DNA from: GCA-020343675 sp964462945
GTDB lineage: Bacteria; Planctomycetota; Phycisphaerae; Sedimentisphaerales; Anaerobacaceae
Length of the DNA: 32,741 nt
Reading direction: 5' to 3'
NCBI GenBank assembly: GCA_964462945.1
Contig: CAYWZW010000062.1
Span: 1 to 32,741, forward strand
The notes beneath the pieces are model-generated. The model saw nothing but the letters and a program-made list of their open reading frames with translations. It was not told where the DNA came from and did not search any database. Below, piece after piece: positions 7,865 to 16,382 of this stretch. A program made the position numbers and the translations under genes. Each line of letters begins with the position of its first letter. Within the stretch, counting starts at the first letter, position 1.

Positions 7865-8523
7865 TTGTATGCGCTCTCATCAAGCAAAGCAATCTCCAAC
7901 ATTCGTTCGGTATTGGAATTCTCATCCGGCAGCATACCTTTTGCCCCAATACTGAAGCGGTCTTTTGAAACGCCTTTGCTGTTTAGATAGTGGATCACAG
8001 CAATAGCTCGGTAGATTCCAAGCTCGCCGTCCGACCCTGGACCCTTTTCACTGACGGCGATTCTGTCGGGCAGCGTGTTGATGAGCGAAGCGAATGTATC
8101 GAGGAAATCGCATCCATTTCTTGAGAGTGTTGTTCCGGCGGCCCAGAATACCTTCTGTGATTCAATCAAGAATATTTTGCGATTTCTAAAATCTGCAGGC
8201 TCAGTCTCGGCCAACAACCCGGTGCCCTGGGATTCTTCAAGCGTCGGTTTTTCGCTGCCTTTTTCTGACTGCCCCGTGGCGCGCACGTGGCGAACCATTG
8301 ACGATAGCGGTGGGTCTCGATACCACCCGCCATAGTAATTCGCGGAAAGTGCTACTTTGGCCGCCCGACTGAGTTGCGCTTTTTCGTCGTCTCCGAAGCT
8401 CGAAAAGGTTGAAAGCATCACGAAAAACGCCATCAGCAGCGATATCATGTCGGCGAATGAGATAATCCACAGTGGCGCACCTTCACCACTTTCTTCTTCT
8501 TGCTGTTTCTGTTTGCGCGCCAT
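7861..8523 (-). CDS. motB: MotB-like flagellar stator protein, copy 2
   Basis: This second MotB paralogue (220 residues) lies directly downstream of motA; its ATG overlaps the motA stop by one base (TAATG). It has the same EGAPLWIISFADMISLLMAF stator helix with D25 as putative proton or sodium ligand. A plug/linker region and a shortened OmpA-like C-terminus follow. The canonical GHTD motif is not recognisable (region IAVSEKGPGSDGELGIYRA), leaving an arginine in IYRAIAV. Peptidoglycan binding may therefore be weaker, or be shared with copy 1. Order motA-motB-motB points to a stator containing both MotB forms. Confidence 0.85.
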   Translation of the reverse strand: MARKQKQQEEESGEGAPLWIISFADMISLLMAFFVMLSTFSSFGDDEKAQLSRAAKVALSANYYGGWYRDPPLSSMVRHVRATGQSEKGSEKPTLEESQGTGLLAETEPADFRNRKIFLIESQKVFWAAGTTLSRNGCDFLDTFASLINTLPDRIAVSEKGPGSDGELGIYRAIAVIHYLNSKGVSKDRFSIGAKGMLPDENSNTERMLEIALLDESAYK

Positions 8524-9293
8524 TAGACTTTAGCTTTCAATTGTTCGCGTCGTTTTGCCGAAATGAAAACCTGCATTTTTTCACGCACCCCTGTAGGGGC
8601 TTCGCCTTTGGCAATGGCGCAAACGCCGGCTACAACCATTTCCATTGAGATCTTCTCTACCTTTGAGTATTGTCCTAACTTTCCACCCAGAGGCAGGAAC
8701 ACCAAGTTCGCCAGAAGTGCTCCGTAGAATGTGCAGACCAGCGCTACCGCCATTCCCGCGCCAATTTCGTCGGGGCTTTCCATGTTGCTCAGCATCGATA
8801 TCAGGCCAATCAGCGTCCCCACCATCGCAAAAGAAGGACAGGATGCACCCATGAAATCCAGAATCTTTTTGCCCACCGCGTGCCTTTCCTCCAGATACTG
8901 TATCTCAAGGTCCATCAACTCACGTATCGCCTCTTCATCCTGGCCGTCTATCAGCATTTGGACGCCTTTGACTAAGAACGGGTTTTTGATTTTGCCTACC
9001 TCTTGTTCCAGAGCCAGCGCTCCATCGCGCCGGTTGATGGCGGCGTAACTGACCATCATCTGTATAAGCTCCTGCGGCGGTAGGGTTTTGTGCAGAAGCG
9101 TCTTCTTGATAACTGAGAAAATGCCCAGAAACTGTCCCATCGAAAAATGTATCATTGTTGCGCATGTCATCCCGCCACACACGATTGCCAGCGCGGGGAT
9201 ATTGAAGAAAATCGCGAGCTCTCCTTCATGGAGGATTGTTCCGATAATCACGACGAAGCCAAGAACTACGCCTAATATTGTTGCGAGATCCAT
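8523..9293 (-). CDS. motA: Flagellar motor stator protein MotA
   Basis: MotA/PomA forms the five-subunit ring around MotB that turns ion flow into torque on FliG. The protein shows the PomA-type layout. Two N-terminal helices start at MDLATILGVVLGFVVIIGT. A cytoplasmic loop carries conserved charged residues (KTLLHKTLPPQELIQMM and EIQYLEERHAVGKKIL). Helices 3 and 4 include PSFAMVGTLIGLISML and GMAVALVCTFYGALLANLVF. The ATG at 9293 (257 residues) is preferred over an upstream TTG at 9305 because GAGGAG sits 4 nt before it. The motE-like gene ends 13 bp upstream. Confidence 0.96.
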   Translation of the reverse strand: MDLATILGVVLGFVVIIGTILHEGELAIFFNIPALAIVCGGMTCATMIHFSMGQFLGIFSVIKKTLLHKTLPPQELIQMMVSYAAINRRDGALALEQEVGKIKNPFLVKGVQMLIDGQDEEAIRELMDLEIQYLEERHAVGKKILDFMGASCPSFAMVGTLIGLISMLSNMESPDEIGAGMAVALVCTFYGALLANLVFLPLGGKLGQYSKVEKISMEMVVAGVCAIAKGEAPTGVREKMQVFISAKRREQLKAKV

Positions 9294-9306
9294 AGGACTC
9301 CTCAAT

Positions 9307-10044
9307 CTATTGTTTTTCTGCTATTTGTCTTAGCCTCCGGCTCAAAACCGCCGCAAGCTGGGGCTCAGAAGCAGCTAATTCAGCCAGCAGTTTGGCTTTG
9401 GTTCGTTCGGTCATGTAGTACAGAATCTTCACCGCGTCGTCGAAACTACCGTCTGCTTTACCGGCCACCGTGCTTTGCGCTTTGTCACCCCCCGCCGCAC
9501 ACATATTCGCCAGTATCTTGCCAGCGCTGCTGGCATCCATTTTGTCATAGGTGGCGGCGATTGATGCCAGATTGACTTTCTCCGCCTGATCGATCTCAAG
9601 CCTGCTCTTGAGCAGCTTATCTCGTTCACTCTTGAGGTTGGCAACGGTTGAAGCAAGTTCGACCCGGAGGTTGTTCAGATTGTTGATGTCCTCCTTGAGC
9701 ACATCCTGGGCCACCTGCAACCGTTGTTCCCGCACGGTCAGAGCCTGCAGCCGGTTGTCATACTCGCGCATCTTCTCACGGATATCTTGAACAAGGTTCT
9801 TGAGCTGTTGTTCCGTCATGGCTTTTTTCATCGGGCTGGAAGCTGTGTCAACGGCCTCTGTCACAACGGGCTCCGGCTGCGGCGCCGTCCTCTGTTCAGA
9901 TTGAGCGCCGGCCACGCCAGGGGCTGGCTCCTCTGACTTATCGGGAGGGCTTGCCGGGGATGGATGGGTGAGCCACCCAAAGACGAACGCTCCGGCAAAG
10001 CTCACTAATCCGGCTGCTGTCATGATTATTATTTTCTTAGTCAT
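9307..10044 (-). CDS. MotE/YlxF-like flagellar protein (MgtE N-terminal-like fold)
   Basis: This 245-residue protein has one N-terminal membrane segment (about residues 4-22) and a Pro/Glu-rich linker. A long heptad-rich coiled coil follows (about residues 80-150). The C-terminal region resembles the MgtE intracellular N domain (AATYDKMDASSAGKILANM, then ILYYMTERTKAKLLAEL). This is the architecture of MotE, which assists MotB dimerisation in epsilonproteobacteria, and of Bacillus YlxF, whose gene also follows fliJ. The start at 10044 has AGGAG 9 nt upstream and overlaps the fliJ end by 8 nt; a longer frame to 10116 would overlap fliJ far more. Its position directly before motA supports a stator-chaperone role, which is inference. 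Confidence 0.75.
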   Translation of the reverse strand: MTKKIIIMTAAGLVSFAGAFVFGWLTHPSPASPPDKSEEPAPGVAGAQSEQRTAPQPEPVVTEAVDTASSPMKKAMTEQQLKNLVQDIREKMREYDNRLQALTVREQRLQVAQDVLKEDINNLNNLRVELASTVANLKSERDKLLKSRLEIDQAEKVNLASIAATYDKMDASSAGKILANMCAAGGDKAQSTVAGKADGSFDDAVKILYYMTERTKAKLLAELAASEPQLAAVLSRRLRQIAEKQ

Positions 10045-10501
10045 TGGTTCTCTCCTGACTTTGCGCTTTTCGGACATAGGAGACCCCGGCCTTCTCATCC
10101 ATTTCTTTTTGCTCAAGCATCTCTTGTTCTCTAATGAATTGCTTCTTTGTCTCCACTCGCAATCGTTCCAAACCTTGTTTGAACCTTTTGAGCTTCAGGA
10201 CTTCGACGATCTTCTCTCTTTGCTGTGTTTCCAGCATGTGCACTTTATCTTTGAGTTTCTTGATCTGCTCATTGCTCGTCGCGGAGTACCTCAGAAAGAA
10301 CTCCTGCTGACCTAATCGCTCCTTGGGGCTCTTTTTAGTTAAGCCATTGACTATGTCCTCTAACATCTGCTGCCGTATCAGCAGCTCCCCCCGCGTCTCT
10401 GCCAACCTTTCCGTGAGCTCGAACAACTCTGCTCTGGCTCTCTGCTCCTCCTTCTCCTTAATGTCAAGGACACGCTGTAACCGCCATACAAAACGTTTCA
10501 T
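10037..10501 (-). CDS. fliJ: Flagellar export chaperone FliJ
   Basis: FliJ is a coiled-coil protein that sits in the FliI ATPase ring and links it to FlhA during export. The 154 residues are almost wholly charged and heptad-patterned. The family-typical start is FVWRLQRVLDIKEKEEQRA, and the C-terminus contains QFIREQEMLEQKEMDE. Sequence conservation is low, as usual for FliJ, so length, coiled-coil character and the fliH-fliI-fliJ order are the main support. It begins 51 bp after the fliI stop. Confidence 0.9.
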   Translation of the reverse strand: MKRFVWRLQRVLDIKEKEEQRARAELFELTERLAETRGELLIRQQMLEDIVNGLTKKSPKERLGQQEFFLRYSATSNEQIKKLKDKVHMLETQQREKIVEVLKLKRFKQGLERLRVETKKQFIREQEMLEQKEMDEKAGVSYVRKAQSQERTND

Positions 10502-10552
10502 CGAGTTTCCAATTTCTCGTTCTCAATACGTCGGTAACACGGCGCAAGTCAT

Positions 10553-11917
10553 TTACTGTGCTCGTGGACCCAACAGCTCATCCCATGACTGGGTGATAAG
10601 AGTCAGACGTCTGACAGTCTCTGAAAAATTCGTTCGGTCACGGACGGGCTGAATGAGAAAGCTCCGTATCCTGTCGATCAAGGCCACGGCTCCGTCAATG
10701 CGCCGATTGCTGCCCGGTGAAAACGCGCCAATGTTTATCAGGTCTTCGGCGTCAATATAAATAGCGTATATTTCTTTGAGCTTCTGGGCCGCAAGCCTGT
10801 GCTCACTGCTTGTCACGGCGGGCATCAATCGGCTGACGCTCTGCAGAATGTCCACCGCGGGATAATGGCTCCTCTCGGCCAGTTTTCTCGACAGGACTAT
10901 ATGCCCATCCAGCAGACTCCTGGCACCATCAGCCACAGGATCGGCCAGGTCATCGTTCTCGACCAGGACGGTCAGAATACCTGTAATACTGCCGCTTTCG
11001 GAACACCCTAAACGCTCGATGAGCCGTGGCATCAGGGAGAACACGCTCGGGCAGTAGCCCTTGGTGGCCGGCGGTTCGCCCGCCGCAAGACCTATCTCAC
11101 GCTGGGCCTGGGCAAAGCGTGTCAGCGAGTCCATCATAAACAGGACATTCTTGCCCTTGTCCCTGAAATATTCGGCGATTGTGACGGCCACGAATGCAGC
11201 CTTGACCCGCTGAATCGGGGGTGAATCCGACGCCGCCACCACGACGACGCTGCGTGCCAAACCCTTTGTGCCGAGGTCCGAATCGAGAAATTCCCGGACC
11301 TCGCGGCCGCGCTCGCCGATCAGGGCCACGACGTTGACGTCCGCCTCGCTCGAATTGGCAATATCGCCGAGCAGGACGCTTTTGCCCACGCCGCTGCCCG
11401 AGAAAATGCCCACTCTTTGCCCCCTGCCACAGGTTAATACACCATCTATCGACCTGATTCCCAAGGCCAAAGGACGGCTGATTCTTTCCCGGCTCAAGGG
11501 TTCCGGACTGTTCGCGTCCAATGCCTTCTTGTCCTGCCCGGCCAACGGCCCCTTTGCGTCTATGGGTTCTCCCAGCCCGTTGACCACCCTTCCCAGAATA
11601 TTGTCACTCAGGATAATGTGGCGAGGCGTGGTCCGCGCAGTCACCGTATCGCCCGGCGATATCCCCTCGATATGCTCCAGGGGCAGCAGAATCAGGTGGT
11701 CATTCTGGAAGCCTACCACCTCGGCCAGAATCCGCCGACCATCACGAATCCGGATGCCGCACAGTTCTCCCAGACCCATCGCCGGCCCGCTGCTTTCAAC
11801 TGTCTGACCGGAGACTCGCACCACGAAACCCTGACAATCCAAGAGTTTCACGCCCCGCAGCGCCGAGTGAAACTTCGCAAAATCGATCAACCCGTGATGA
11901 ACCTCGCTTGTAGTCAT
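10553..11917 (-). CDS. fliI: Flagellum-specific ATPase FliI
   Basis: FliI is the F1-beta-like ATPase that energises and unloads substrates at the flagellar type III export gate. In the 454-residue protein, Walker A is GSGVGKS (residues 174-180) and Walker B is VLFMMD (258-263). SLTRFAQAQREIGL follows, then the export-ATPase signature GEPPATKGYCPSVFSLMPRL. The catalytic GERGREV is near residue 201. An N-terminal beta-barrel-like domain precedes the nucleotide-binding core. It starts 3 nt after the fliH stop, in the order fliG-fliH-fliI-fliJ. Confidence 0.98.
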   Translation of the reverse strand: MTTSEVHHGLIDFAKFHSALRGVKLLDCQGFVVRVSGQTVESSGPAMGLGELCGIRIRDGRRILAEVVGFQNDHLILLPLEHIEGISPGDTVTARTTPRHIILSDNILGRVVNGLGEPIDAKGPLAGQDKKALDANSPEPLSRERISRPLALGIRSIDGVLTCGRGQRVGIFSGSGVGKSVLLGDIANSSEADVNVVALIGERGREVREFLDSDLGTKGLARSVVVVAASDSPPIQRVKAAFVAVTIAEYFRDKGKNVLFMMDSLTRFAQAQREIGLAAGEPPATKGYCPSVFSLMPRLIERLGCSESGSITGILTVLVENDDLADPVADGARSLLDGHIVLSRKLAERSHYPAVDILQSVSRLMPAVTSSEHRLAAQKLKEIYAIYIDAEDLINIGAFSPGSNRRIDGAVALIDRIRSFLIQPVRDRTNFSETVRRLTLITQSWDELLGPRAQ

Positions 11918-11920
11918 GAG

Positions 11921-12508
11921 TTATTCTGCCTTCCTGAGCGCTTTGGCAATACGTTCCAGATTTTCATCGATCAAGGATTTGACAATCCCTTTGGGGCTCT
12001 CAACCACGCATTCGGCCCGCCCTACGTTCGGGTCGGGAACAAGCTTGATGCCGACAAGATCGCCGCCCTGCTCATTCTCTTGTTGCGCCCTCCGGCACCG
12101 GGCAAGGTCTTCAGGATTCAAATGCACTGTCACATCGTGACGGCTTGGTGCGTTCATCAGTGCTTCCTTGACGATCGATTCGACTTCATAATCCCCATTT
12201 TCCACCTTTTGCATTAGAATTTTTCTGGCGATTTCCACGGAGAGCCTGGCGATTTCTTCTCTATGTTCGACGAACAGTTTGCCGCAAGACTCATTCAGTT
12301 TGGCCACCACGCTGTTGAGCGTCCGGCACGCCTCTGAAAATGCAACTCTCTGAGATTCCGCATCCCGCATCGGAATGTGCTCGGTCTTTCCGGCGGAATT
12401 CGCTGCGCCATCATCGGACAACTGGCCCCTGGTGCGCTCGACGTAACCATCCAGCACTTCCGCTGAAACAATCGGCTTATCGAGACGGACTGTTGGCGCC
12501 TGTGACAT
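11921..12508 (-). CDS. fliH: Flagellar ATPase regulator FliH
   Basis: FliH dimers hold and regulate FliI and tether it to the C-ring. The 195-residue protein has a variable acidic N-terminus and a central helical region (EHREEIARLSVEIARKILMQ). The typical C-terminal domain contains VTVHLNPEDLARCR and GRAECVVESPKGIVKSLIDE, resembling V/F-type ATPase subunit E. It follows fliG by 4 nt and precedes fliI by 3 nt, so all three are surely co-translated from one mRNA. Confidence 0.92.
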   Translation of the reverse strand: MSQAPTVRLDKPIVSAEVLDGYVERTRGQLSDDGAANSAGKTEHIPMRDAESQRVAFSEACRTLNSVVAKLNESCGKLFVEHREEIARLSVEIARKILMQKVENGDYEVESIVKEALMNAPSRHDVTVHLNPEDLARCRRAQQENEQGGDLVGIKLVPDPNVGRAECVVESPKGIVKSLIDENLERIAKALRKAE

Positions 12509-12512
12509 TGTT

Positions 12513-13508
12513 CTATCGTCCCTTCAACCTGAGTTTACCTTGCTCATTGGCCTCCCGCAGAGGCTTGACGACCTCTTCTCTGGCGTCCTGAATCTCCTTT
12601 TCCAGCGGTTCCTGCATCAAGGAGATCTCTTCGTCAAGCGTTGCCACGGCCCGCTCGGACATGTTTGAACGTATTTTCTGCACGATATCTTCATCCCCCC
12701 CATGAAGCGCCACCGCCAATTTACTTGAGTTCACGGTCCGCAGTACTTCCTGCAGTGACCTCTCGGCTATTGACGGAATGTCTTCCCATGTTATCATCAA
12801 ACGCCTCACCGTATTGGCCGTCTCCTCATCATGCTTGGCGATCTCGCCAAGCATCTGGTTTCGCAGGTCTTTCTCCAGACCACTGAGCACAATCGCCAGT
12901 TTTCGCAGATTCTGCTCCGGTCTTTCCACAAGAGTCTCTCCCTTAAGACTCTTCAGCCGTTTGCTGATCGTAGATGCGATTTGCTGTTTCACCCGGTTGC
13001 CCACCAGCTCGGGGTTCGTCATTTTACACACGGCTTTGAGCCGAACTTCCTCACTCAAGAGCGCCAAGACCTCCTGGCTCTTCTTCGGAACCAGCTCCGA
13101 CAGCACTACGGCGATCGTCTGCGGGTGTTCACCCTCCATCGCAAGAACTAATTCGTCCGTGCTGGCCTGCCGGATGTCCACAAATAAATCCTTCTTTTCT
13201 ATCGTATCTCGAATCTGAGATTGAATTTGCTCCGCCTTGTCTTTGTCCAGAACGGTTAAAAGCATTTCATTGAGAAAAGTTCTCACGCTGAATCTCTGGG
13301 TCTGTTTCTGCTGAAGCAAGCTGCAGAATTCTCGGGCAATCTTCGCTTGCTGTTTGACATCGTGATGCTCCGACGCATCGATTCGCGCAAGCTCTACAGC
13401 AATCTCCTGAATATCTTCGGATGCCAGCCCCCTGAGCAGCTCAGCGGCAGTCGCACTGTCCAGACTCATCAGCAACATTGCGGCTTTTTGTTTACCCGGC
13501 AATGTCAT
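12513..13508 (-). CDS. fliG: Flagellar motor switch protein FliG
   Basis: FliG is the C-ring protein that contacts MotA and generates torque. Starting at the ATG 13508 gives 331 residues, beginning MTLPGKQKAAMLLMSLDSAT as in the family. A purine-rich AAGGGGGG lies upstream, and this start falls just after the fliF stop (13513-13515), whereas the longer frame to 13583 would overlap fliF. The middle domain has the conserved EHPQTIAVVLSEL motif, and the C-terminal domain contains WEDIPSIAERSLQEVLRTV and ALHGGDEDIVQKIRSNMSER, the torque-helix region. fliM and fliN, the other C-ring genes, are not in this window. Confidence 0.96.
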   Translation of the reverse strand: MTLPGKQKAAMLLMSLDSATAAELLRGLASEDIQEIAVELARIDASEHHDVKQQAKIAREFCSLLQQKQTQRFSVRTFLNEMLLTVLDKDKAEQIQSQIRDTIEKKDLFVDIRQASTDELVLAMEGEHPQTIAVVLSELVPKKSQEVLALLSEEVRLKAVCKMTNPELVGNRVKQQIASTISKRLKSLKGETLVERPEQNLRKLAIVLSGLEKDLRNQMLGEIAKHDEETANTVRRLMITWEDIPSIAERSLQEVLRTVNSSKLAVALHGGDEDIVQKIRSNMSERAVATLDEEISLMQEPLEKEIQDAREEVVKPLREANEQGKLRLKGR

Positions 13509-13512
13509 CTGC

Positions 13513-15024
13513 TTAGCCCCCCTTTTCTTCAAGCCAACTGGCAAAGAGCTGTTTGGCTCGCTCAGGGTCTTGTTCCAGGGCACTGGCTATCTGCCGGCGC
13601 AAGAGTAATGGTTCCGGGGCCACGGCCCCACCTGGAAGCAGACCGGCGAGGCCCTCAGCGCCGGGTAACTGCTGAGCCGCGGCCTCCAGCCCCGCCTTTC
13701 TCTTGGCGCCCCTGAACATCCGCAGAACGAGCAAGGCGCAAAGGGCCATAATCCCTAATGAAGCGTGGCGGGCGATAGCAAGATAATCCAGGCCGCCGGA
13801 ATCCTCCTCGTCCAGCAGCGGTGCGGCGGGTTTTTGAAACTTGACGTCAACGACTTTGAGCGAGTCCACTCCTGCAAGGTCAAGGCCAAGCGCATTTTCA
13901 ATAAGTTTTTCCACGTCGTTAGGATCCATGATTTTTGCAGCCTGTGCGCCGGCCTGCGTTCCATTCACATCCGCCGGTGACAGGTCAACGACGGCCGCTA
14001 CCGACAGAGATTTTATTTCGCCCGGCAAGATAACCTGCTGCTCAACCGTCTTGCCGACCTCATATTCGGTGACGATCGTTTCATCCTTTTTTGTGCTGCC
14101 CGGCGTCGGTGAGCTGCCTGCAGCCGTCGCACTGCCGGATCCGGTTTCGGAGCCGGTTGTAATCTCTTCTTTGGTGGCGACCCCCTTGGGCTCATATTTT
14201 TCCGTGACGGTGCTGACGCTGTTCATATCAAGCACGGCATGAATCCTCACCTTTGCCCGTCCGGGTCCTAAAACGGTCGTGAGCATGTCCTCGACCTTGT
14301 CCTCCAGATTTTGCTCCACCCTTTCTCTGTAATCCTGAACCGTTCCGGCCCCACTGGCCATCGTCTGGTCCGATTCGCCGGAAAGAAGGCGTCCCTGACT
14401 ATCGATCACGGTCACATTCTGTGAGCTGAGTCCCTCGACACTCCCGGAGACCAGGTGCGTGATCGCCGCGATGTTCAAAGCGCTTAGTCGATAGCCCGGT
14501 TTGAGACGAAGGACCACCGACGCCGTCGTCTTGCCGGCATCAGAAGTGAAAAGCGTTTGTTCTGACCGCACGATATGGACCCGTGCGTGCTCCACACCGT
14601 CGATTATTTGAATACTCTTGGCCAGTTCATCCTGGAGTGCTCGCTTCAGGTTGACGCTTTGAACAAACGGGCTGACGCCGATTTTTTCGTTGTCAAATAT
14701 CTTGTATCCCCCCTGCTCGCCCGCCGGAAGCCCCTCTTTGGCCATATCCAGGCGAAGCTGATACACGTTTTCCTTCGGGACATAGATGCTTGTCCCGCCG
14801 TTTCGCAATTCGTAGGACGTGCCCTTTTCGCTGATTTTCTCGGTGATCTGGGCTGCTTCTTCGGGGGCGAGGTCCTGGTAGAGCATCCGCATATCGGGTC
14901 TTTGGGCCCAATGGACCAGCAGCCCGCCGACAATAAGGAATGTCAGCACAATGGCAGCAAGCAGGGCCCGCTGAACCAGACCTACCTTTTGCCAGACTGC
15001 CCGTATCTTCTGGAAAAAGCCCAT
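13513..15024 (-). CDS. fliF: Flagellar MS-ring protein FliF
   Basis: FliF builds the MS ring in the inner membrane, the platform for the rod, export gate and C-ring. The 503-residue protein has an N-terminal membrane helix near residues 19-40. Ring-building motifs follow: LYQDLAPEEAAQITEKI, the LLSGESDQTM region and VRIHAVLDMNSVSTVTEKYEP. A Gly/Ser/Thr-rich loop precedes the second membrane helix near residues 424-445. The C-terminus (about residues 455-503) is the FliG-binding tail. It begins 71 bp after the fliE stop. Confidence 0.97.
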   Translation of the reverse strand: MGFFQKIRAVWQKVGLVQRALLAAIVLTFLIVGGLLVHWAQRPDMRMLYQDLAPEEAAQITEKISEKGTSYELRNGGTSIYVPKENVYQLRLDMAKEGLPAGEQGGYKIFDNEKIGVSPFVQSVNLKRALQDELAKSIQIIDGVEHARVHIVRSEQTLFTSDAGKTTASVVLRLKPGYRLSALNIAAITHLVSGSVEGLSSQNVTVIDSQGRLLSGESDQTMASGAGTVQDYRERVEQNLEDKVEDMLTTVLGPGRAKVRIHAVLDMNSVSTVTEKYEPKGVATKEEITTGSETGSGSATAAGSSPTPGSTKKDETIVTEYEVGKTVEQQVILPGEIKSLSVAAVVDLSPADVNGTQAGAQAAKIMDPNDVEKLIENALGLDLAGVDSLKVVDVKFQKPAAPLLDEEDSGGLDYLAIARHASLGIMALCALLVLRMFRGAKRKAGLEAAAQQLPGAEGLAGLLPGGAVAPEPLLLRRQIASALEQDPERAKQLFASWLEEKGG

Positions 15025-15095
15025 GAAACCCCTTCTTCAGTCAACTGTTGGCGATATGAGGATATGCCAAATGACAGTCAACATGGAACAATCAA

Positions 15096-15458
15096 TCACA
15101 ATGGCATGTTCATAGTCTGCTTGTAAGCTTCAATTAGCTTGTTCCTGACACCTACGAGAAGCTTGAAGCTCATATCGGCTTTAGCCACCGCCGAAACCAC
15201 CGAGGCAATATCCTCGCCCTTGCCGGACAACAAGTCCTGAATAGACACTTCTGATGACTGCTGGAGATCATCGACCTTGGAGACGTAGTTTCCGAGTGCC
15301 TTAACGGCGTCGGCGAATTCCGCTTTCTTGTCGTCGGAACCTGCCGCCTTCGGCATCCGGACAGAATCGAGGCTGCTCCCCGGCAGCGTGGAGCCGGGCC
15401 CCCAGACTCCTTTCAACGAGTTCAGTGACCCGCTTATGTGTGCGCTTGGGTTAACCAT
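15096..15458 (-). CDS. fliE: Flagellar hook-basal body complex protein FliE
   Basis: FliE links the MS ring to the proximal rod. The 120-residue protein has a variable N-terminus. The conserved C-terminal half runs from EFADAVKALGNYVSKVDDLQ to the family signature VRNKLIEAYKQTMNMPL. The gene follows flgC by 15 nt in the standard order flgB-flgC-fliE-fliF. Confidence 0.96.
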   Translation of the reverse strand: MVNPSAHISGSLNSLKGVWGPGSTLPGSSLDSVRMPKAAGSDDKKAEFADAVKALGNYVSKVDDLQQSSEVSIQDLLSGKGEDIASVVSAVAKADMSFKLLVGVRNKLIEAYKQTMNMPL

Positions 15459-15473
15459 TTGTCATTCCTAAAC

Positions 15474-15875
15474 TTATCGAAGTAATTCCAGTGTGGTTTC
15501 CACCATTTGCTGATAACGTTTCAAAACCGCGGCGTTGGCCTGATAGACCCGGGTCGCAATGTTGAGGTTCATCATCTCAACGGGCAGATTAACGTTCGGC
15601 ATCGCTACATATCCTCCCTCATCCGCCAGGGGGTTCCCAGGATCCAAGACCTCGAGAAAGTCGCCCATATCCGTGACAATCTTGTCCAATTTGACGCCGC
15701 CCAAATCCCCGTCGGATTTGAACGCCGCTTCAAGCCTGCGATAAGGCTCGCCCGTGCCGGCATCAACTGTACGGGCATTGGCAACATTCGATGAAATCAC
15801 TTCCATCTGCTTGCCCTGTGCCCGCAAGCCGGAAATCGCTATATCTATAGGACCGAAGCTATTGTTGACTTCCAT
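15474..15875 (-). CDS. flgC: Flagellar proximal rod protein FlgC
   Basis: FlgC is one of the axial proteins forming the proximal rod. The 133-residue protein shows the N-terminal axial motif (AISGLRAQGKQMEVISSNVA followed by N-A-R-T). It also shows the FlgC-specific EGGYVAMPNVNLPVEMMNL and the C-terminal heptad helix ending YQQMVETTLELLR. It follows flgB after a 79-bp gap. Confidence 0.97.
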   Translation of the reverse strand: MEVNNSFGPIDIAISGLRAQGKQMEVISSNVANARTVDAGTGEPYRRLEAAFKSDGDLGGVKLDKIVTDMGDFLEVLDPGNPLADEGGYVAMPNVNLPVEMMNLNIATRVYQANAAVLKRYQQMVETTLELLR

Positions 15876-15954
15876 CGGCTCGATTCCTTTCCCGCGTTTT
15901 GCCTTTTCTTGCTCTCATCTGGCTCATCAAACAGCGACAAGAAGAACAGGGGCA

Positions 15955-16314
15955 CTATTTTGGCCCAATCGCCAAGTCAATTTGGTTATATTTCTTGTTG
16001 AGCAGGCGAACGAATGTTTTGTGGCGAATGGCGTTCTTGATCATTTGGCCCACCTCAGCTTCGAAGTTGACGTCGTTGCCGTTGGACTTTACGGGTGTCT
16101 GCCCGGGCCGGTAGATCTCCGGCTCGATCTTGCTCAAGTCAACGTCGCCCGACGAGTTCATGTGCTTGGCAAGCAACTCTTCAAAGCGGACATCGATCCT
16201 GCGGTACCCAGGCGTCTCAAGGTTGGCAACATTATTGGCAATCGCTTTCTGGCGGAGACTTTCCGCTCTTACGCCGGCCTCGATAAGGTCCACTATGTTG
16301 TTTGTTCTTGACAT
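15955..16314 (-). CDS. flgB: Flagellar proximal rod protein FlgB
   Basis: FlgB is a proximal rod protein. The 119-residue protein contains the axial motif RQKAIANNVANLETPGYRR and the FlgB C-terminal region GNDVNFEAEVGQMIKNAIRH. The ATG at 16314 is preferred over the TTG at 16329 because GAGAGG precedes it by 7 nt. It is the first gene of the long basal-body/stator operon, about 40 nt downstream of the predicted sigma54 start site. Confidence 0.96.
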   Translation of the reverse strand: MSRTNNIVDLIEAGVRAESLRQKAIANNVANLETPGYRRIDVRFEELLAKHMNSSGDVDLSKIEPEIYRPGQTPVKSNGNDVNFEAEVGQMIKNAIRHKTFVRLLNKKYNQIDLAIGPK

Positions 16315-16365
16315 CCAACGGCCTCTCAATAACTGTGTACAAACATCATCTGCCCAAGTGGAAAC

Positions 16366-16382
16366 AGCAAGAATCGTGCCAA
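16366..16382 (-). promoter_or_regulatory. Consensus sigma54 promoter of the flgB-to-motB operon
   Basis: On the minus strand the 17-mer TTGGCACGATTCTTGCT matches every position of the sigma54 consensus YTGGCACGRNNNTTGCW, with GG and GC separated by 10 nt. The predicted start site is near 16355, leaving a leader of about 40 nt before the flgB ATG. An NtrC-family activator would be needed; its gene is not in the window. Confidence 0.9.
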
